In this document: piece after piece, positions 8,105 to 16,071 of the stretch
Numbering within the stretch: position 1 is the stretch's first letter
Layout: every line of letters begins with the position of its first letter
NCBI GenBank assembly: GCA_009772935.1
Contig: WOUR01000020.1
Coordinates: 62,001 to 126,000 of the forward strand
Length of the DNA stretch: 64,000 nucleotides
Direction: 5' to 3'
Origin: Rhodospirillaceae bacterium
Lineage (GTDB): Bacteria > Pseudomonadota > Alphaproteobacteria > Reyranellales > Reyranellaceae
Notes under the pieces: model-generated
Database searches by the model: none
Told to the model about the DNA's origin: nothing
Seen by the model: only the letters and a program-made list of their open reading frames with translations
Program-made: the position numbers and the translations under genes

Positions 8105-9742
8105 GTGATTCAGGTGAAGTACCAGCGGTTTCTGGCCAGCGCGTTCGCGTCGCTCGCATCCATCGCCATCCTCGCGGGAAGCGCCACGGCGCAGACGGCG
8201 ATCACCAAGGGCGGGACGCTGATCTATCTCGAGCAGCAGCCCCACACCAACCTCTACCCGCCGGCCGGGGGCTTCTATCCCAATGGCGGCGTCCTCAACC
8301 AGATCACCGACAAGCTCACCTACCAGAATCCCAAGACGCTCGAGATCGAGCCGTGGATCGCCGAGAGCTGGACGGTCAACGCCGATGCCACCGAATACAC
8401 GTTCAAGATCCGGCCGGGCGTCACCTTCTCCGACGGCACACCGCTCGACGCCGCCGCCGTGGCCAAGAACTTCGACACCTACGGGCTCGGCAACAAGGCG
8501 CTGAAGCAGCCCGTCTCCGAGGTGATCACCAACTACAAGGGCAGCGAGGTCATCGATCCGCTGACCGTGAAGTTCTTCTTCACCAAGCCGTCGGTCGGCT
8601 TCCTGCAGGGCACCTCGGTGATCGGGTCCGGCCTGGTGTCACTGAAGACGCTGGCGCTGCCGTTCGACGCGCTGGGGGACGCCACCAAGATCATCGGCTC
8701 CGGGCCGTTCGTGGTGAAGAGCGAAGTGCTCGGCCGCGAGCTCGTGATGGAGGCGCGCAAGGACTACACGTGGGGTCCGGCCAAGCTCGCCCACCAAGGC
8801 CGTGCCAATCTCGACGGGATCAAGTATGTCGTAACGCCCGAGGACAGCGTGCGCATCGGCGCGCTGCTGGCCGGCCAGGCCAACGTCATCCGCCAGGTCC
8901 AGGCCTACGACGAGAAGCAGGTCCAGTCGAAGGGCTACATCATCTATGCCGCATCGACGCGCGGCGTGAACAACACGGTGGTGTTCCGGCCCGACAATCC
9001 CCTGGTCTCCGACATCCGCGTGCGCAAGGCGCTGCTGCACGCGACCAACGCCAAAGAGATCGTAGCTACGCTGTTCTCGGCCAACTATCCGCAGGCCAAG
9101 TCGATCATCGCCTCGACAGCGCAGGGTTACGTCGACCAGTCGGCCAGGCTCGCCTACGACCCGGCCCTGGCCGCCAAGCTGCTCGACGAAGCCGGCTGGA
9201 CGATCGGGCCCAAGGGCCTGCGCCAGAAGGATGGCAAGGAGCTGGTGCTCCAAGCCTACGAATCGCCGCCGCAGCCGCAGAACAAGGAGACCCTGCAGCT
9301 CGTCGCCCAGCAATGGGGCAAGGTCGGCGTGAAGCTGAACGTGCTGGCGGGCGATGCCGGCAGCCGCGTCGCCGACAGTCTCGATCCGATGAAGACGCCT
9401 GTCGCGCCGGCCATGGTCGGCCGCGCCGATCCCGACGTGATCCGCAGCCAATACTATCCGACAACCCGCAACGCGCTGCTGCAGAAGGGCGGCGTCAGCA
9501 ATAAGGTCCAGAGCTTCGTCGACGAGAAGCTCAACACGCTGCTCGAGGAGATTGCCGCCGCCACCGATCCCGTGAAGCGCCTGGCGCTGGTGGGAGAGGT
9601 GCAGGCCTATGTGATCGACCAGGGCTATGTGATCCCGATCTTCGAGGAGCCGCAGGCCTTCGCGGCGTCGCCGAAGGTCAAGGACTTCACCTTCGAGGCG
9701 GTCGGTCGTCCCAGCTTCTACGCCACCTGGATCGCGAAATAG
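8105..9742 (+). CDS. Peptide-type ABC transporter substrate-binding protein (family 5)
   Basis: A 545-residue periplasmic receptor of the DppA/OppA class. A signal peptide is clear: positive start, hydrophobic LASAFASLASIAILAG and cleavage after ATAQ near residue 30. The mature protein shows YTFKIRPGVTFSDGTPLDA, the family signature region near residue 125, and VRKALLHATN near 310. The start is GTG 8105, five bases after a GGGGG tract. It leads a seven-gene cassette whose later genes encode a luciferase-like monooxygenase and two AhpD-fold proteins, so the transported compound is probably a substrate for those oxidoreductases, not necessarily a peptide. It resembles the group NCBI calls SBP_KPN_01854 (from memory). 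Confidence 0.9.
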   Translation: MIQVKYQRFLASAFASLASIAILAGSATAQTAITKGGTLIYLEQQPHTNLYPPAGGFYPNGGVLNQITDKLTYQNPKTLEIEPWIAESWTVNADATEYTFKIRPGVTFSDGTPLDAAAVAKNFDTYGLGNKALKQPVSEVITNYKGSEVIDPLTVKFFFTKPSVGFLQGTSVIGSGLVSLKTLALPFDALGDATKIIGSGPFVVKSEVLGRELVMEARKDYTWGPAKLAHQGRANLDGIKYVVTPEDSVRIGALLAGQANVIRQVQAYDEKQVQSKGYIIYAASTRGVNNTVVFRPDNPLVSDIRVRKALLHATNAKEIVATLFSANYPQAKSIIASTAQGYVDQSARLAYDPALAAKLLDEAGWTIGPKGLRQKDGKELVLQAYESPPQPQNKETLQLVAQQWGKVGVKLNVLAGDAGSRVADSLDPMKTPVAPAMVGRADPDVIRSQYYPTTRNALLQKGGVSNKVQSFVDEKLNTLLEEIAAATDPVKRLALVGEVQAYVIDQGYVIPIFEEPQAFAASPKVKDFTFEAVGRPSFYATWIAK

Positions 9743-9756
9743 GCGCAGGACAGGTC

Positions 9757-10701
9757 ATGGCGAGCTACCTCCTGGGGCGGGTCGGCCAGGCGCTGGTCGT
9801 GCTGGCGCTCACCTTCACGGCCGCCTTCCTGCTGCTGCAGGTGCTGCCGGGCGACGCAATCATGATCAAGTTCATGAGCCCCGACATGGGTCTCACGGCC
9901 GACCAGATCGCCGAGATCCGCGCCTCCTACGGCGCGGATCGCCCGCTGTGGGAGCGCTATTTCACCACCGTCGGCAACTTCCTCACCGGCAATTTCGGCA
10001 TCTCGATCCAGGCGGGTGTGCCGGTGAGCCAGCAGCTTGCGACCAACCTGCCTCCAACCCTGCTGCTCGCCTCGCTGGCCTTCGTCGCAGCGCTGATCCT
10101 CACCATCATCCTGGCCACCGCCTCCAACATGGTGGGCATGGAGTGGCTGCGCGCCGGACTGCAGTCGTTGCCGTCGCTGTTCATCTCCGTGCCGGTGTTC
10201 TGGCTGGGCATCATGCTGATCCAGATCTTCTCGTTTCAGCTCGGCCTGGTGTCGGTCATCAGCCCCGGCCCGGTCGAACGGCTGGTCCTGCCTGTGCTGA
10301 CACTCGCCATCCCGATCTCCGCACCGCTGGCGCAGATCCTGATGCGCAACATCGACCAGGTACTGGCACAGCCCTTCGTCGCGGTCGCGCGGGCCAAGGG
10401 CGCCTCGCGCAGCTGGGTCCTGTGGCGGCATGTGGCGCGCAACGCCATCATGCCGACGCTGACCATCGCCGGCGTTCTGTTCGGCGAGCTTCTGGCCGGC
10501 GCGGTCGTCACTGAGGCGGTGTTTGGCCTCAGCGGCCTCGGCGGGCTCACCTACCAGGCCGTGGGCAACCACGACACCGCGGTGCTGCAGGCCATCGTCG
10601 TGATCTCCGCCCTGGCCTTCGTCACCATCAACCTGATCGTCGACCTGCTCTATCCCGTGCTCGATCCCCGGCTCGGTTCCAGATCGGGAGCGCCGGCATG
10701 A
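9757..10701 (+). CDS. ABC transporter permease, DppB-like
   Basis: A 314-residue inner-membrane permease. It has the N-terminal YLLGRVGQALVVLALTF helix and RPLWERYF segment that mark DppB-type subunits, about six transmembrane helices, and the cytoplasmic EAA loop in FVAVARAKGASRSWVLWRHV near residue 215 that contacts the ATPase. It begins 14 bases after the receptor gene and overlaps the next permease gene by four bases (ATGA). Together with the second permease and the fused ATPase it forms a complete importer. Confidence 0.92.
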   Translation: MASYLLGRVGQALVVLALTFTAAFLLLQVLPGDAIMIKFMSPDMGLTADQIAEIRASYGADRPLWERYFTTVGNFLTGNFGISIQAGVPVSQQLATNLPPTLLLASLAFVAALILTIILATASNMVGMEWLRAGLQSLPSLFISVPVFWLGIMLIQIFSFQLGLVSVISPGPVERLVLPVLTLAIPISAPLAQILMRNIDQVLAQPFVAVARAKGASRSWVLWRHVARNAIMPTLTIAGVLFGELLAGAVVTEAVFGLSGLGGLTYQAVGNHDTAVLQAIVVISALAFVTINLIVDLLYPVLDPRLGSRSGAPA

Positions 10702-11555
10702 GCGCGGAAACCGCGAGCGGCACCAGCGCCGACCTCCGGCCCGGCTGGGTCACGCGACTGAAGCGCGTGCCGGTGACGCTCCTCCTCGCCTGGACCATCG
10801 TGTTCATCGTCCTCGCCTGGGCCGCACTGCCGTCGCTCTTCACCGGCTACAGCGGCACCGAGGGCGTGCCGGGTGAGCAGCTGCGCCCGCCCAGCGCCGA
10901 GCATGTGCTGGGCACCGACGGGCTGGGCCGCGACGTCTACGCCCGCATCGTCTATGGCGCGCGGCACTCGCTGTCCGGCGCCTTCGTCGCCGTCACCGTG
11001 GGATTGATATTGGGCACGTTGCTCGGCCTGATCGCCGGCGCGCGCGGTGGCTGGACCGATGTCGTGATCATGCGTGTGGTCGATTCGATGCTGGCCGTGC
11101 CGTCGCTGCTTCTGTCCCTCAGCATCATCGTGCTGCTCGGCTTCGGTACCATCAATGTCGCCATCGCCGTCGGCGCGGTGGCAATCGCCCGATTCGCCCG
11201 GCTGGCGCGCTCCGAGGTCATGCGGGTGCGGCGCAGCGAATATGTCGAGGCCGCGTTCGGCAGCGGCGGCACCTTCTGGGCCGTCCTCTACCGCCATGTC
11301 CTCCCCAACTCGCTCACGTCGGTGATCGCACTGGCGGCGCTGCAGTTCGGCTCGGCCATCCTCGCCATCTCGACGCTCGGCTTCCTTGGCTACGGTGCGC
11401 CGCCGCCGACACCGGAATGGGGCCTGCTGATCGCCGAAGGCCGCAACTACCTGTCACGTGCCTGGTGGCTCACCGCGGCGCCCGGCCTCGTCGTCGTCCT
11501 GGTCGTGCTGTCCGCCGATCGCATCAGCAAGGCGCTGGGAAGGACTGCGCCATGA
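10698..11555 (+). CDS. ABC transporter permease, DppC-like
   Basis: A 285-residue permease of the DppC type. An N-terminal transmembrane helix (TLLLAWTIVFIVLAWAAL) is followed by the periplasmic HVLGTDGLGRDVYARIVYGAR motif near residue 70-90 that distinguishes this subunit, then five further helices and the EAA loop near EYVEAAFGSGG. It overlaps the upstream permease by ATGA and its own stop overlaps the ATPase start by ATGA, indicating tight translational coupling. It pairs with the product of the preceding gene to form the membrane channel. Confidence 0.92.
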   Translation: MSAETASGTSADLRPGWVTRLKRVPVTLLLAWTIVFIVLAWAALPSLFTGYSGTEGVPGEQLRPPSAEHVLGTDGLGRDVYARIVYGARHSLSGAFVAVTVGLILGTLLGLIAGARGGWTDVVIMRVVDSMLAVPSLLLSLSIIVLLGFGTINVAIAVGAVAIARFARLARSEVMRVRRSEYVEAAFGSGGTFWAVLYRHVLPNSLTSVIALAALQFGSAILAISTLGFLGYGAPPPTPEWGLLIAEGRNYLSRAWWLTAAPGLVVVLVVLSADRISKALGRTAP

Positions 11556-13201
11556 CCGTCACGCCCCTTCTCCAGGTCAACGATCTCGCCATTGCCTACA
11601 AAACCGGCGACCACGAGCAGCGCGTCGTGCACGGCGTCTCCTTCAGCGTCGCACCCGGCGAGGTCGTGGCGCTGGTGGGCGAATCCGGCTCCGGCAAGAC
11701 TACGACGGCGCAGGCGACCCTCGGCCTGCTGGCCGGCAACGGGCGGGTCGAGAGCGGCACCATCCAGCTCAACGGCACCGACATCACACGCTGGTCGCAG
11801 AAGCGGCTGGATTCGATCCGCGGCGCCGTCGTCAGCCTGATCCCGCAGGATCCCGGCAGTTCGCTCAACCCGGTGCGCACCATCGGCTCGCAGCTCGCCG
11901 AGGTGCTGCAGATCCACAAGCGCGGCGACCGCAAGGCAATCCAGACCCGCGTCACCGAACTGCTGGAACGTGTCGGGCTGACGCCGGCCGAGATGCGCGC
12001 GCGTCAGTATCCGCACGAACTTTCGGGCGGCATGAAGCAGCGCGTGCTGATCGCCATCGCCGTCGCCCTCAATCCGGCGCTGATCGTGGCCGACGAACCG
12101 ACCAGCGCTCTCGACGTCACGGTGCAGCGGCGCATTCTCGACCTCATCGACGAGTTGCGCCGCGAGAGCGGCACGGCGGTGCTGCTGGTGACGCACGATC
12201 TCGGTGTCGCCGCCGACCGGGCCGATCGCCTCGTCGTGCTGCAGAACGGCCGGATCCAGGAACAGGGACCTGTGAAGGACATGCTGGCGGCGCCGCGCAG
12301 CGCTTATACGCGCCGCCTGCTGGCCGATGCACCGTCGCTCGGCAAACCGCGCCCGGCGCGGCCCGGGATCGAGACCCAGGACTTCGCCATCGAGGTGACC
12401 GGCCTCACGCACGATTTCCCGGTGAGCGGTGGCGAGACCCGATCGTTCCGCGCGGTCGACGACCTGTCCTTCAAGGTCCGGCGCGGCACCACCCACGCCA
12501 TCGTGGGCGAATCGGGTTCGGGCAAGACGACGGCCATCCGCAGCGTCGTCGGCTTCATCAAGCCGACGGGCGGCCGCATCCTGATCGACGGCGTCGATCT
12601 CACGACCCTGAAGGGCGAGAAGCTGCGGCAATTCCGCAAGCACATCCAGCTCGTCTACCAGAACCCCTTTGGCTCGCTCGATCCGCGGCAGACCATCGCC
12701 CGCATCGTCGAGGAGCCACTGCTCAACTTCGAGCCGATTCCCGCCGCCGATCGCGCGCGCAAGGTGCGCGACATGTTGGCCCGCGTCGGCCTCTCCGAGA
12801 GTTTCCTCGAACGCCAGCCGCGCGCTTTGTCGGGCGGCCAACGGCAGCGGGTTGCCATCGCCCGGGCCCTCGTCCTCGACCCGCGCGTGCTGGTACTCGA
12901 CGAGGCGGTCTCCGCCCTCGACGTCACGGTGCAGGCGCAGATCCTGTCGCTGCTCGACGAGCTGCAGAAGACGCTGGGCCTCACCTACCTGTTCGTCTCC
13001 CATGACCTGGCCGTCGTCCGGCAGATTTCCGACACCGTCTCGGTCATGCACAAGGGGCGGCAGGTGGATGGCGGTCCGATCGAGACCGTCTTCGGCCGGC
13101 CCGACAGCGCCTATACGCGCGAGCTGATCGACGCCATTCCCGGCCGCGGCCTTCCGGTCCTTGCCGTTCCACCTGAACTTCCCCCAAGGTTGAGCCCATG
13201 A
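11552..13201 (+). CDS. Fused dipeptide-type ABC ATPase (DppD-DppF in one chain)
   Basis: A 549-residue protein with two complete nucleotide-binding domains in tandem. Domain 1 (about 5-250) has Walker A GESGSGKTT, signature LSGGMKQRV and Walker B VADEPTSALD; domain 2 (about 275-530) has GESGSGKTT, LSGGQRQRV and LVLDEAVSALD. In most peptide importers these are separate DppD and DppF chains, as in the other importer in this window. Some DppF-type linkers with the cysteine-rich C terminus are missing here. The start is ATG 11552, overlapping the preceding stop; open frame upstream is only overlap with the permease gene. The stop overlaps the monooxygenase start by ATGA. Confidence 0.92.
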   Translation: MTVTPLLQVNDLAIAYKTGDHEQRVVHGVSFSVAPGEVVALVGESGSGKTTTAQATLGLLAGNGRVESGTIQLNGTDITRWSQKRLDSIRGAVVSLIPQDPGSSLNPVRTIGSQLAEVLQIHKRGDRKAIQTRVTELLERVGLTPAEMRARQYPHELSGGMKQRVLIAIAVALNPALIVADEPTSALDVTVQRRILDLIDELRRESGTAVLLVTHDLGVAADRADRLVVLQNGRIQEQGPVKDMLAAPRSAYTRRLLADAPSLGKPRPARPGIETQDFAIEVTGLTHDFPVSGGETRSFRAVDDLSFKVRRGTTHAIVGESGSGKTTAIRSVVGFIKPTGGRILIDGVDLTTLKGEKLRQFRKHIQLVYQNPFGSLDPRQTIARIVEEPLLNFEPIPAADRARKVRDMLARVGLSESFLERQPRALSGGQRQRVAIARALVLDPRVLVLDEAVSALDVTVQAQILSLLDELQKTLGLTYLFVSHDLAVVRQISDTVSVMHKGRQVDGGPIETVFGRPDSAYTRELIDAIPGRGLPVLAVPPELPPRLSP

Positions 13202-14232
13202 CGACGTTCCCGATCAAGCGACTCGGTTTCTTCACCCGCCTGCTCGACCAGGTGGACGCAGCCGAACGGTACCGCCTCGCCACCGAGCAGATCCGGCACG
13301 CCGAGAAATTCGGTTTCGATTCCGCCTGGATCGCGCAGCATCACTTCCATGAAGGCGAAGGCGGCTTGCCCGCCCCCTTCGTGTTCCTGGCCCATGCCGC
13401 AGCCCACACATCGCGCATCCGCCTGGGTACCGGCATCGTCACGCTACCGTTGGAACTGCCGATCCGCGTCGCCGAGGATGCCGCCGTTACCGACCTGCTG
13501 AGCGGTGGCCGCCTCGAAGTCGGCGTCGGACCGGGCGGCAACCTGACGGCCTTCACGGCCTTCGGCCTCGACAGCGACCGGCGCCATTCGCTGTTCGACG
13601 ACAACCTCGCCTTGCTGAAGACGGCATGGTCGGGCGGCGCGCTGCCCGGCGGCGACAAGCTCTATCCGTCGAGCCCGACTCTGGTCGACCGCATCTGGCA
13701 GGCGACCTTCACCGTGTCGGGCGCGCGCCGCGCCGGCCTGGCGGGCGACGGGCTGATGCTGTCGCGTACCCAGCCGCGCGCTCCCGAAGCGCCGCAAGCG
13801 TCGCTCGCCGACATCCAGAACCCGATGTTGGACGCGTATCTGGAGGCGCTGCCCAAGGGCCTCGAACCGCGCATCCTCGCCTCCCGGACCATCTTCGTGG
13901 CCGACGACCACAACGAGGCGATGCGGCTCGCGGAGATCGGCCTGTCGCGCCTGCGCCACCGGCTGGCGGCCTCCGGCAACTTCGCCTCGGGCAGTCTGGT
14001 CGGCGACCTGATCCGGGCCATGGACGTTCACATCGGCACACCCGACGAGGTGATCGCCTCGTTGCAGGCCGATTCGACCCTGCGGCGTTCGACCGATCTC
14101 ACGATGCAGGTTCACTCGATCGATCCGCCGCACCCGTATATCCTGCGGTCGATCGAGCTGTTCGCCGGAAAGGTCGCGCCCGCATTGGGCTGGGCGCCGG
14201 AAGTCAAAGCGGGGACGAGACAAATCGCATGA
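13198..14232 (+). CDS. Luciferase-like (LLM) flavin-dependent oxidoreductase
   Basis: A 344-residue TIM-barrel flavoprotein of the bacterial luciferase-like family. FDSAWIAQHHFHEGEGG (about 40-56), RIRLGTGIVTLPLELPIRVAEDAAV (about 75-100) and LEVGVGPGG near 110 are the conserved FMN/F420-binding stretches. Such enzymes use reduced flavin and oxygen to cleave C-S, C-C or C-N bonds or hydroxylate. Its translational coupling to an ABC importer and to two AhpD-fold proteins suggests it oxidises the imported compound. It resembles the putative FMN-dependent monooxygenases NCBI names the KPN_01858 family (from memory). Confidence 0.9.
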   Translation: MTTFPIKRLGFFTRLLDQVDAAERYRLATEQIRHAEKFGFDSAWIAQHHFHEGEGGLPAPFVFLAHAAAHTSRIRLGTGIVTLPLELPIRVAEDAAVTDLLSGGRLEVGVGPGGNLTAFTAFGLDSDRRHSLFDDNLALLKTAWSGGALPGGDKLYPSSPTLVDRIWQATFTVSGARRAGLAGDGLMLSRTQPRAPEAPQASLADIQNPMLDAYLEALPKGLEPRILASRTIFVADDHNEAMRLAEIGLSRLRHRLAASGNFASGSLVGDLIRAMDVHIGTPDEVIASLQADSTLRRSTDLTMQVHSIDPPHPYILRSIELFAGKVAPALGWAPEVKAGTRQIA

Positions 14233-14804
14233 CAGACGTGATCGACAGCCTGGTGGGTATCGGACCGGGCTCCAAACTGGACGCGATTCGCGCCCAGCGC
14301 ACCGAGGCGCGCAAGCACGCGCAGGCGAGCTACACCTCGCTCTTCGAGCCGAAGGACCTGGGTGGGGTCAGCGCCGACGAGCGCCACGCCGTCGCGTCCT
14401 TCGTCGCGGGCCTGCACGGCGAGCCGAAGACGGATGCGTTCTATGCCGCCAAGCTGCCTGCGGCTCTGCGCACTGCCATCGCGACCGAAGTCGCGGCCGC
14501 CAGGACCAAGGGCCCCTATGGCCACTTTCCCAAAGGGCCGCTTTCGGTCGAGGATGCACCGGGCCCGACCTGGAAGGTGAGCGACGCCGGGCGTGCAAGC
14601 CTGGGACCGCGTCTCGCCGCCGCTTTCGAGCACACGCACATGCTGGTGTTCCATCCCCGCGATGCGTCGGCGGCGTCGCTGCAGTCGCTGCTCGATGCCG
14701 GCTGGTCGACCGATGACATCGTGACGGTCTCGCAGCTCGTTTCCTTCCTGTCCTACCAGATCCGGGTCGTTTCCGGCCTGGGCGTCCTCGCGAGCACCCT
14801 ATGA
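14229..14804 (+). CDS. CMD domain protein (Avi_7170-like)
   Basis: A 191-residue helical protein of the carboxymuconolactone-decarboxylase/AhpD fold. The C-terminal stretch LLDAGWSTDDIVTVSQLVSFLSYQIRVVSGL matches the family core helices, but there is no CxxC pair, so it is unlikely to be a peroxidase itself. ATG 14229 overlaps the monooxygenase stop (ATGA) and its own stop overlaps the next gene in the same way. The closest named group I recall is CMD_Avi_7170, always found next to an AhpD-like partner and an LLM enzyme. Reaction unknown; it may be a structural partner of the next gene's product. Confidence 0.82.
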   Translation: MTDVIDSLVGIGPGSKLDAIRAQRTEARKHAQASYTSLFEPKDLGGVSADERHAVASFVAGLHGEPKTDAFYAAKLPAALRTAIATEVAAARTKGPYGHFPKGPLSVEDAPGPTWKVSDAGRASLGPRLAAAFEHTHMLVFHPRDASAASLQSLLDAGWSTDDIVTVSQLVSFLSYQIRVVSGLGVLASTL

Positions 14805-15409
14805 GCACCGACAAGACCCTGACGCCGCCGCCGCACACCGAGCCGGTGGTCTTCACGCGCGACATGCTCGACTGGCTGCCGTGGCTCGAGCCGATGGCCG
14901 AAGCCGACATGACCGAGCACCACATCAGGAGCCTGGTCGACGCGGCGCGCGTGAAGTCGCCGTACTTCCGCCTGCTGGCGCGCGATCCCGACGTGCTGGA
15001 GGCCCGCACGCGGACCGACAAGGACATCTTCTACAATCCCGAGGCGGGGCTGCCGCGCGCCGAGCGCGAACTGGCGGCGGCGGCGACGTCGCGCCTGAAC
15101 GGCTGCATCTACTGCGCCTCCGTCCATGCCCGCTTCGCGGCGACCTATTCGAAGAGGGTCGACGACGTGCAGCGCCTGCTCGACGAAGGCGTGGAGGCCA
15201 AGCTCGACGAGCGCTGGGAGGCGATCGTCGCGGCGTCGGCGGCGCTGACCGCCCTGCCGATGACCTTCGACAAGGACCATGTCGAGCGCCTGCGTGCCGT
15301 CGGCCTCGACGATGCCGCCATCGCCGACCTGATCGGCGCGGCCTCGTTCTTCAACTGGGCCAACCGCCTGATGCTCTCGCTGGGCGTGCCGGCGACGCAG
15401 CCGAAGTAA
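14801..15409 (+). CDS. AhpD-like alkylhydroperoxidase domain protein (Avi_7169-like)
   Basis: A 202-residue AhpD-fold protein with the redox motif CIYCASVH (Cys102, Cys105, His109), matching the CxxCxxxH active site of AhpD-type peroxidases. A preceding segment, AERELAAAATSRLNGC, is typical of the family. It is the last gene of the coupled cassette that starts at 8105 and is the natural disulfide-active partner for the luciferase-like monooxygenase, either scavenging peroxide or using thiols in the pathway. The named group I recall is perox_Avi_7169. A structured repeat element follows 10 bases later. Confidence 0.87.
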   Translation: MSTDKTLTPPPHTEPVVFTRDMLDWLPWLEPMAEADMTEHHIRSLVDAARVKSPYFRLLARDPDVLEARTRTDKDIFYNPEAGLPRAERELAAAATSRLNGCIYCASVHARFAATYSKRVDDVQRLLDEGVEAKLDERWEAIVAASAALTALPMTFDKDHVERLRAVGLDDAAIADLIGAASFFNWANRLMLSLGVPATQPK

Positions 15410-15419
15410 AGCGAGAGAT

Positions 15420-15547
15420 TCCGTCGTCTCGACCGGAGCGCGCAGCGCGGAGCGGAGAGACCTACTCTCCGCCAAGAGCCGGCAAATCGTGGAGAGCAGG
15501 GCTCTCCGCTTCGCCTCGCTTCGCGAGGCTACGGTCGAGACGACGGA
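15420..15547. repeat. Structured palindromic intergenic element with three internal hairpins
   Basis: A perfect 16-base inverted repeat (15420-15435 with 15532-15547, core GTCTCGACC/GGTCGAGAC) encloses three further perfect hairpins: 15452-15459 with 15465-15472, 15491-15497 with 15501-15507, and 15513-15519 with 15523-15529. It lies between the ends of two convergent operons. This layout resembles REP/BIME-type chromosomal repeats or a strong bidirectional transcription barrier. Another element with a GTCTCGAAGG/CCTTCGAGAC stem lies at 30168-30259. Confidence 0.7.
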
Positions 15548-15560
15548 CTTGCTTGAGCCC

Positions 15561-15596
15561 AAAAGAAAAACGCCCGGCGGATCGCTCCGCCAGGCG
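15561..15596 (-). terminator. Intrinsic terminator of the 15.6-23.7 kb minus-strand operon
   Basis: Bases 15571-15596 form a GC-rich hairpin (CGCCTGGCGGA paired with TCCGCCGGGCG on the minus strand, one mismatch, four-base loop). On the minus strand it is followed directly by TTTTTCTTTT (15570-15561). It lies 20 bases beyond the stop of the lipoprotein gene. Confidence 0.9.
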
Positions 15597-15615
15597 TTTC
15601 GATGTCAGACCGCCC

Positions 15616-16053
15616 TCAGTAGGGCAGGCCGTAATAGCCCGGGTTGCCCCAAACGCCCCAATCCATGTCGTTGTCGACGGCATTGTCCATGCCGGTCGGG
15701 CTGTAGGGATCGTCCTGGAAGTTGGCGCGCATCGCAGTGGTCATCATCTGCTTCGACGCCTCCTTGATGTAGGCGTTGTAATTGTCCTGCGTGCCCATGT
15801 AGAGGCAGCCGCACATCGTCGGGTCGGCGTACACCCATACCGGCTTACCGTTGTAGGTCTTCCGCACGAGCTTGTGCGGCGGCAGCTGCTTGAACGAAGC
15901 GGCCTGGCCCGGCGTCTTCAGCGAGACGACCTTGAAGCCGGAGTCCTGCAGCATGTCCCGCTTCGACTCGGTCTTGGGAGTGTAGCCGTGACAGGCCGAC
16001 AACAGGCCTCCGATCGCCAGGATGGCGAGTATGGACCTCACAGGCTTCATCAC
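15616..16053 (-). CDS. Predicted small lipoprotein
   Basis: A 145-residue secreted protein with a lipoprotein signal peptide: a basic start, hydrophobic [10 protein letters not shown] and lipobox LLSAC with the acylated Cys21. The mature part contains CGC near residue 82, a [13 protein letters not shown] helix and an acidic, tyrosine/glycine-rich tail ([15 protein letters not shown]). I recognise no catalytic domain. It follows the GMC oxidoreductase gene by 18 bases and ends at an intrinsic terminator, so it is probably co-transcribed with the importer and oxidoreductase and anchored in the outer or inner membrane. Confidence 0.8.
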   Translation of the reverse strand: MMKPVRSILAILAIGGLLSACHGYTPKTESKRDMLQDSGFKVVSLKTPGQAASFKQLPPHKLVRKTYNGKPVWVYADPTMCGCLYMGTQDNYNAYIKEASKQMMTTAMRANFQDDPYSPTGMDNAVDNDMDWGVWGNPGYYGLPY

Positions 16054-16071
16054 GATCCCCCACTGTTACCG

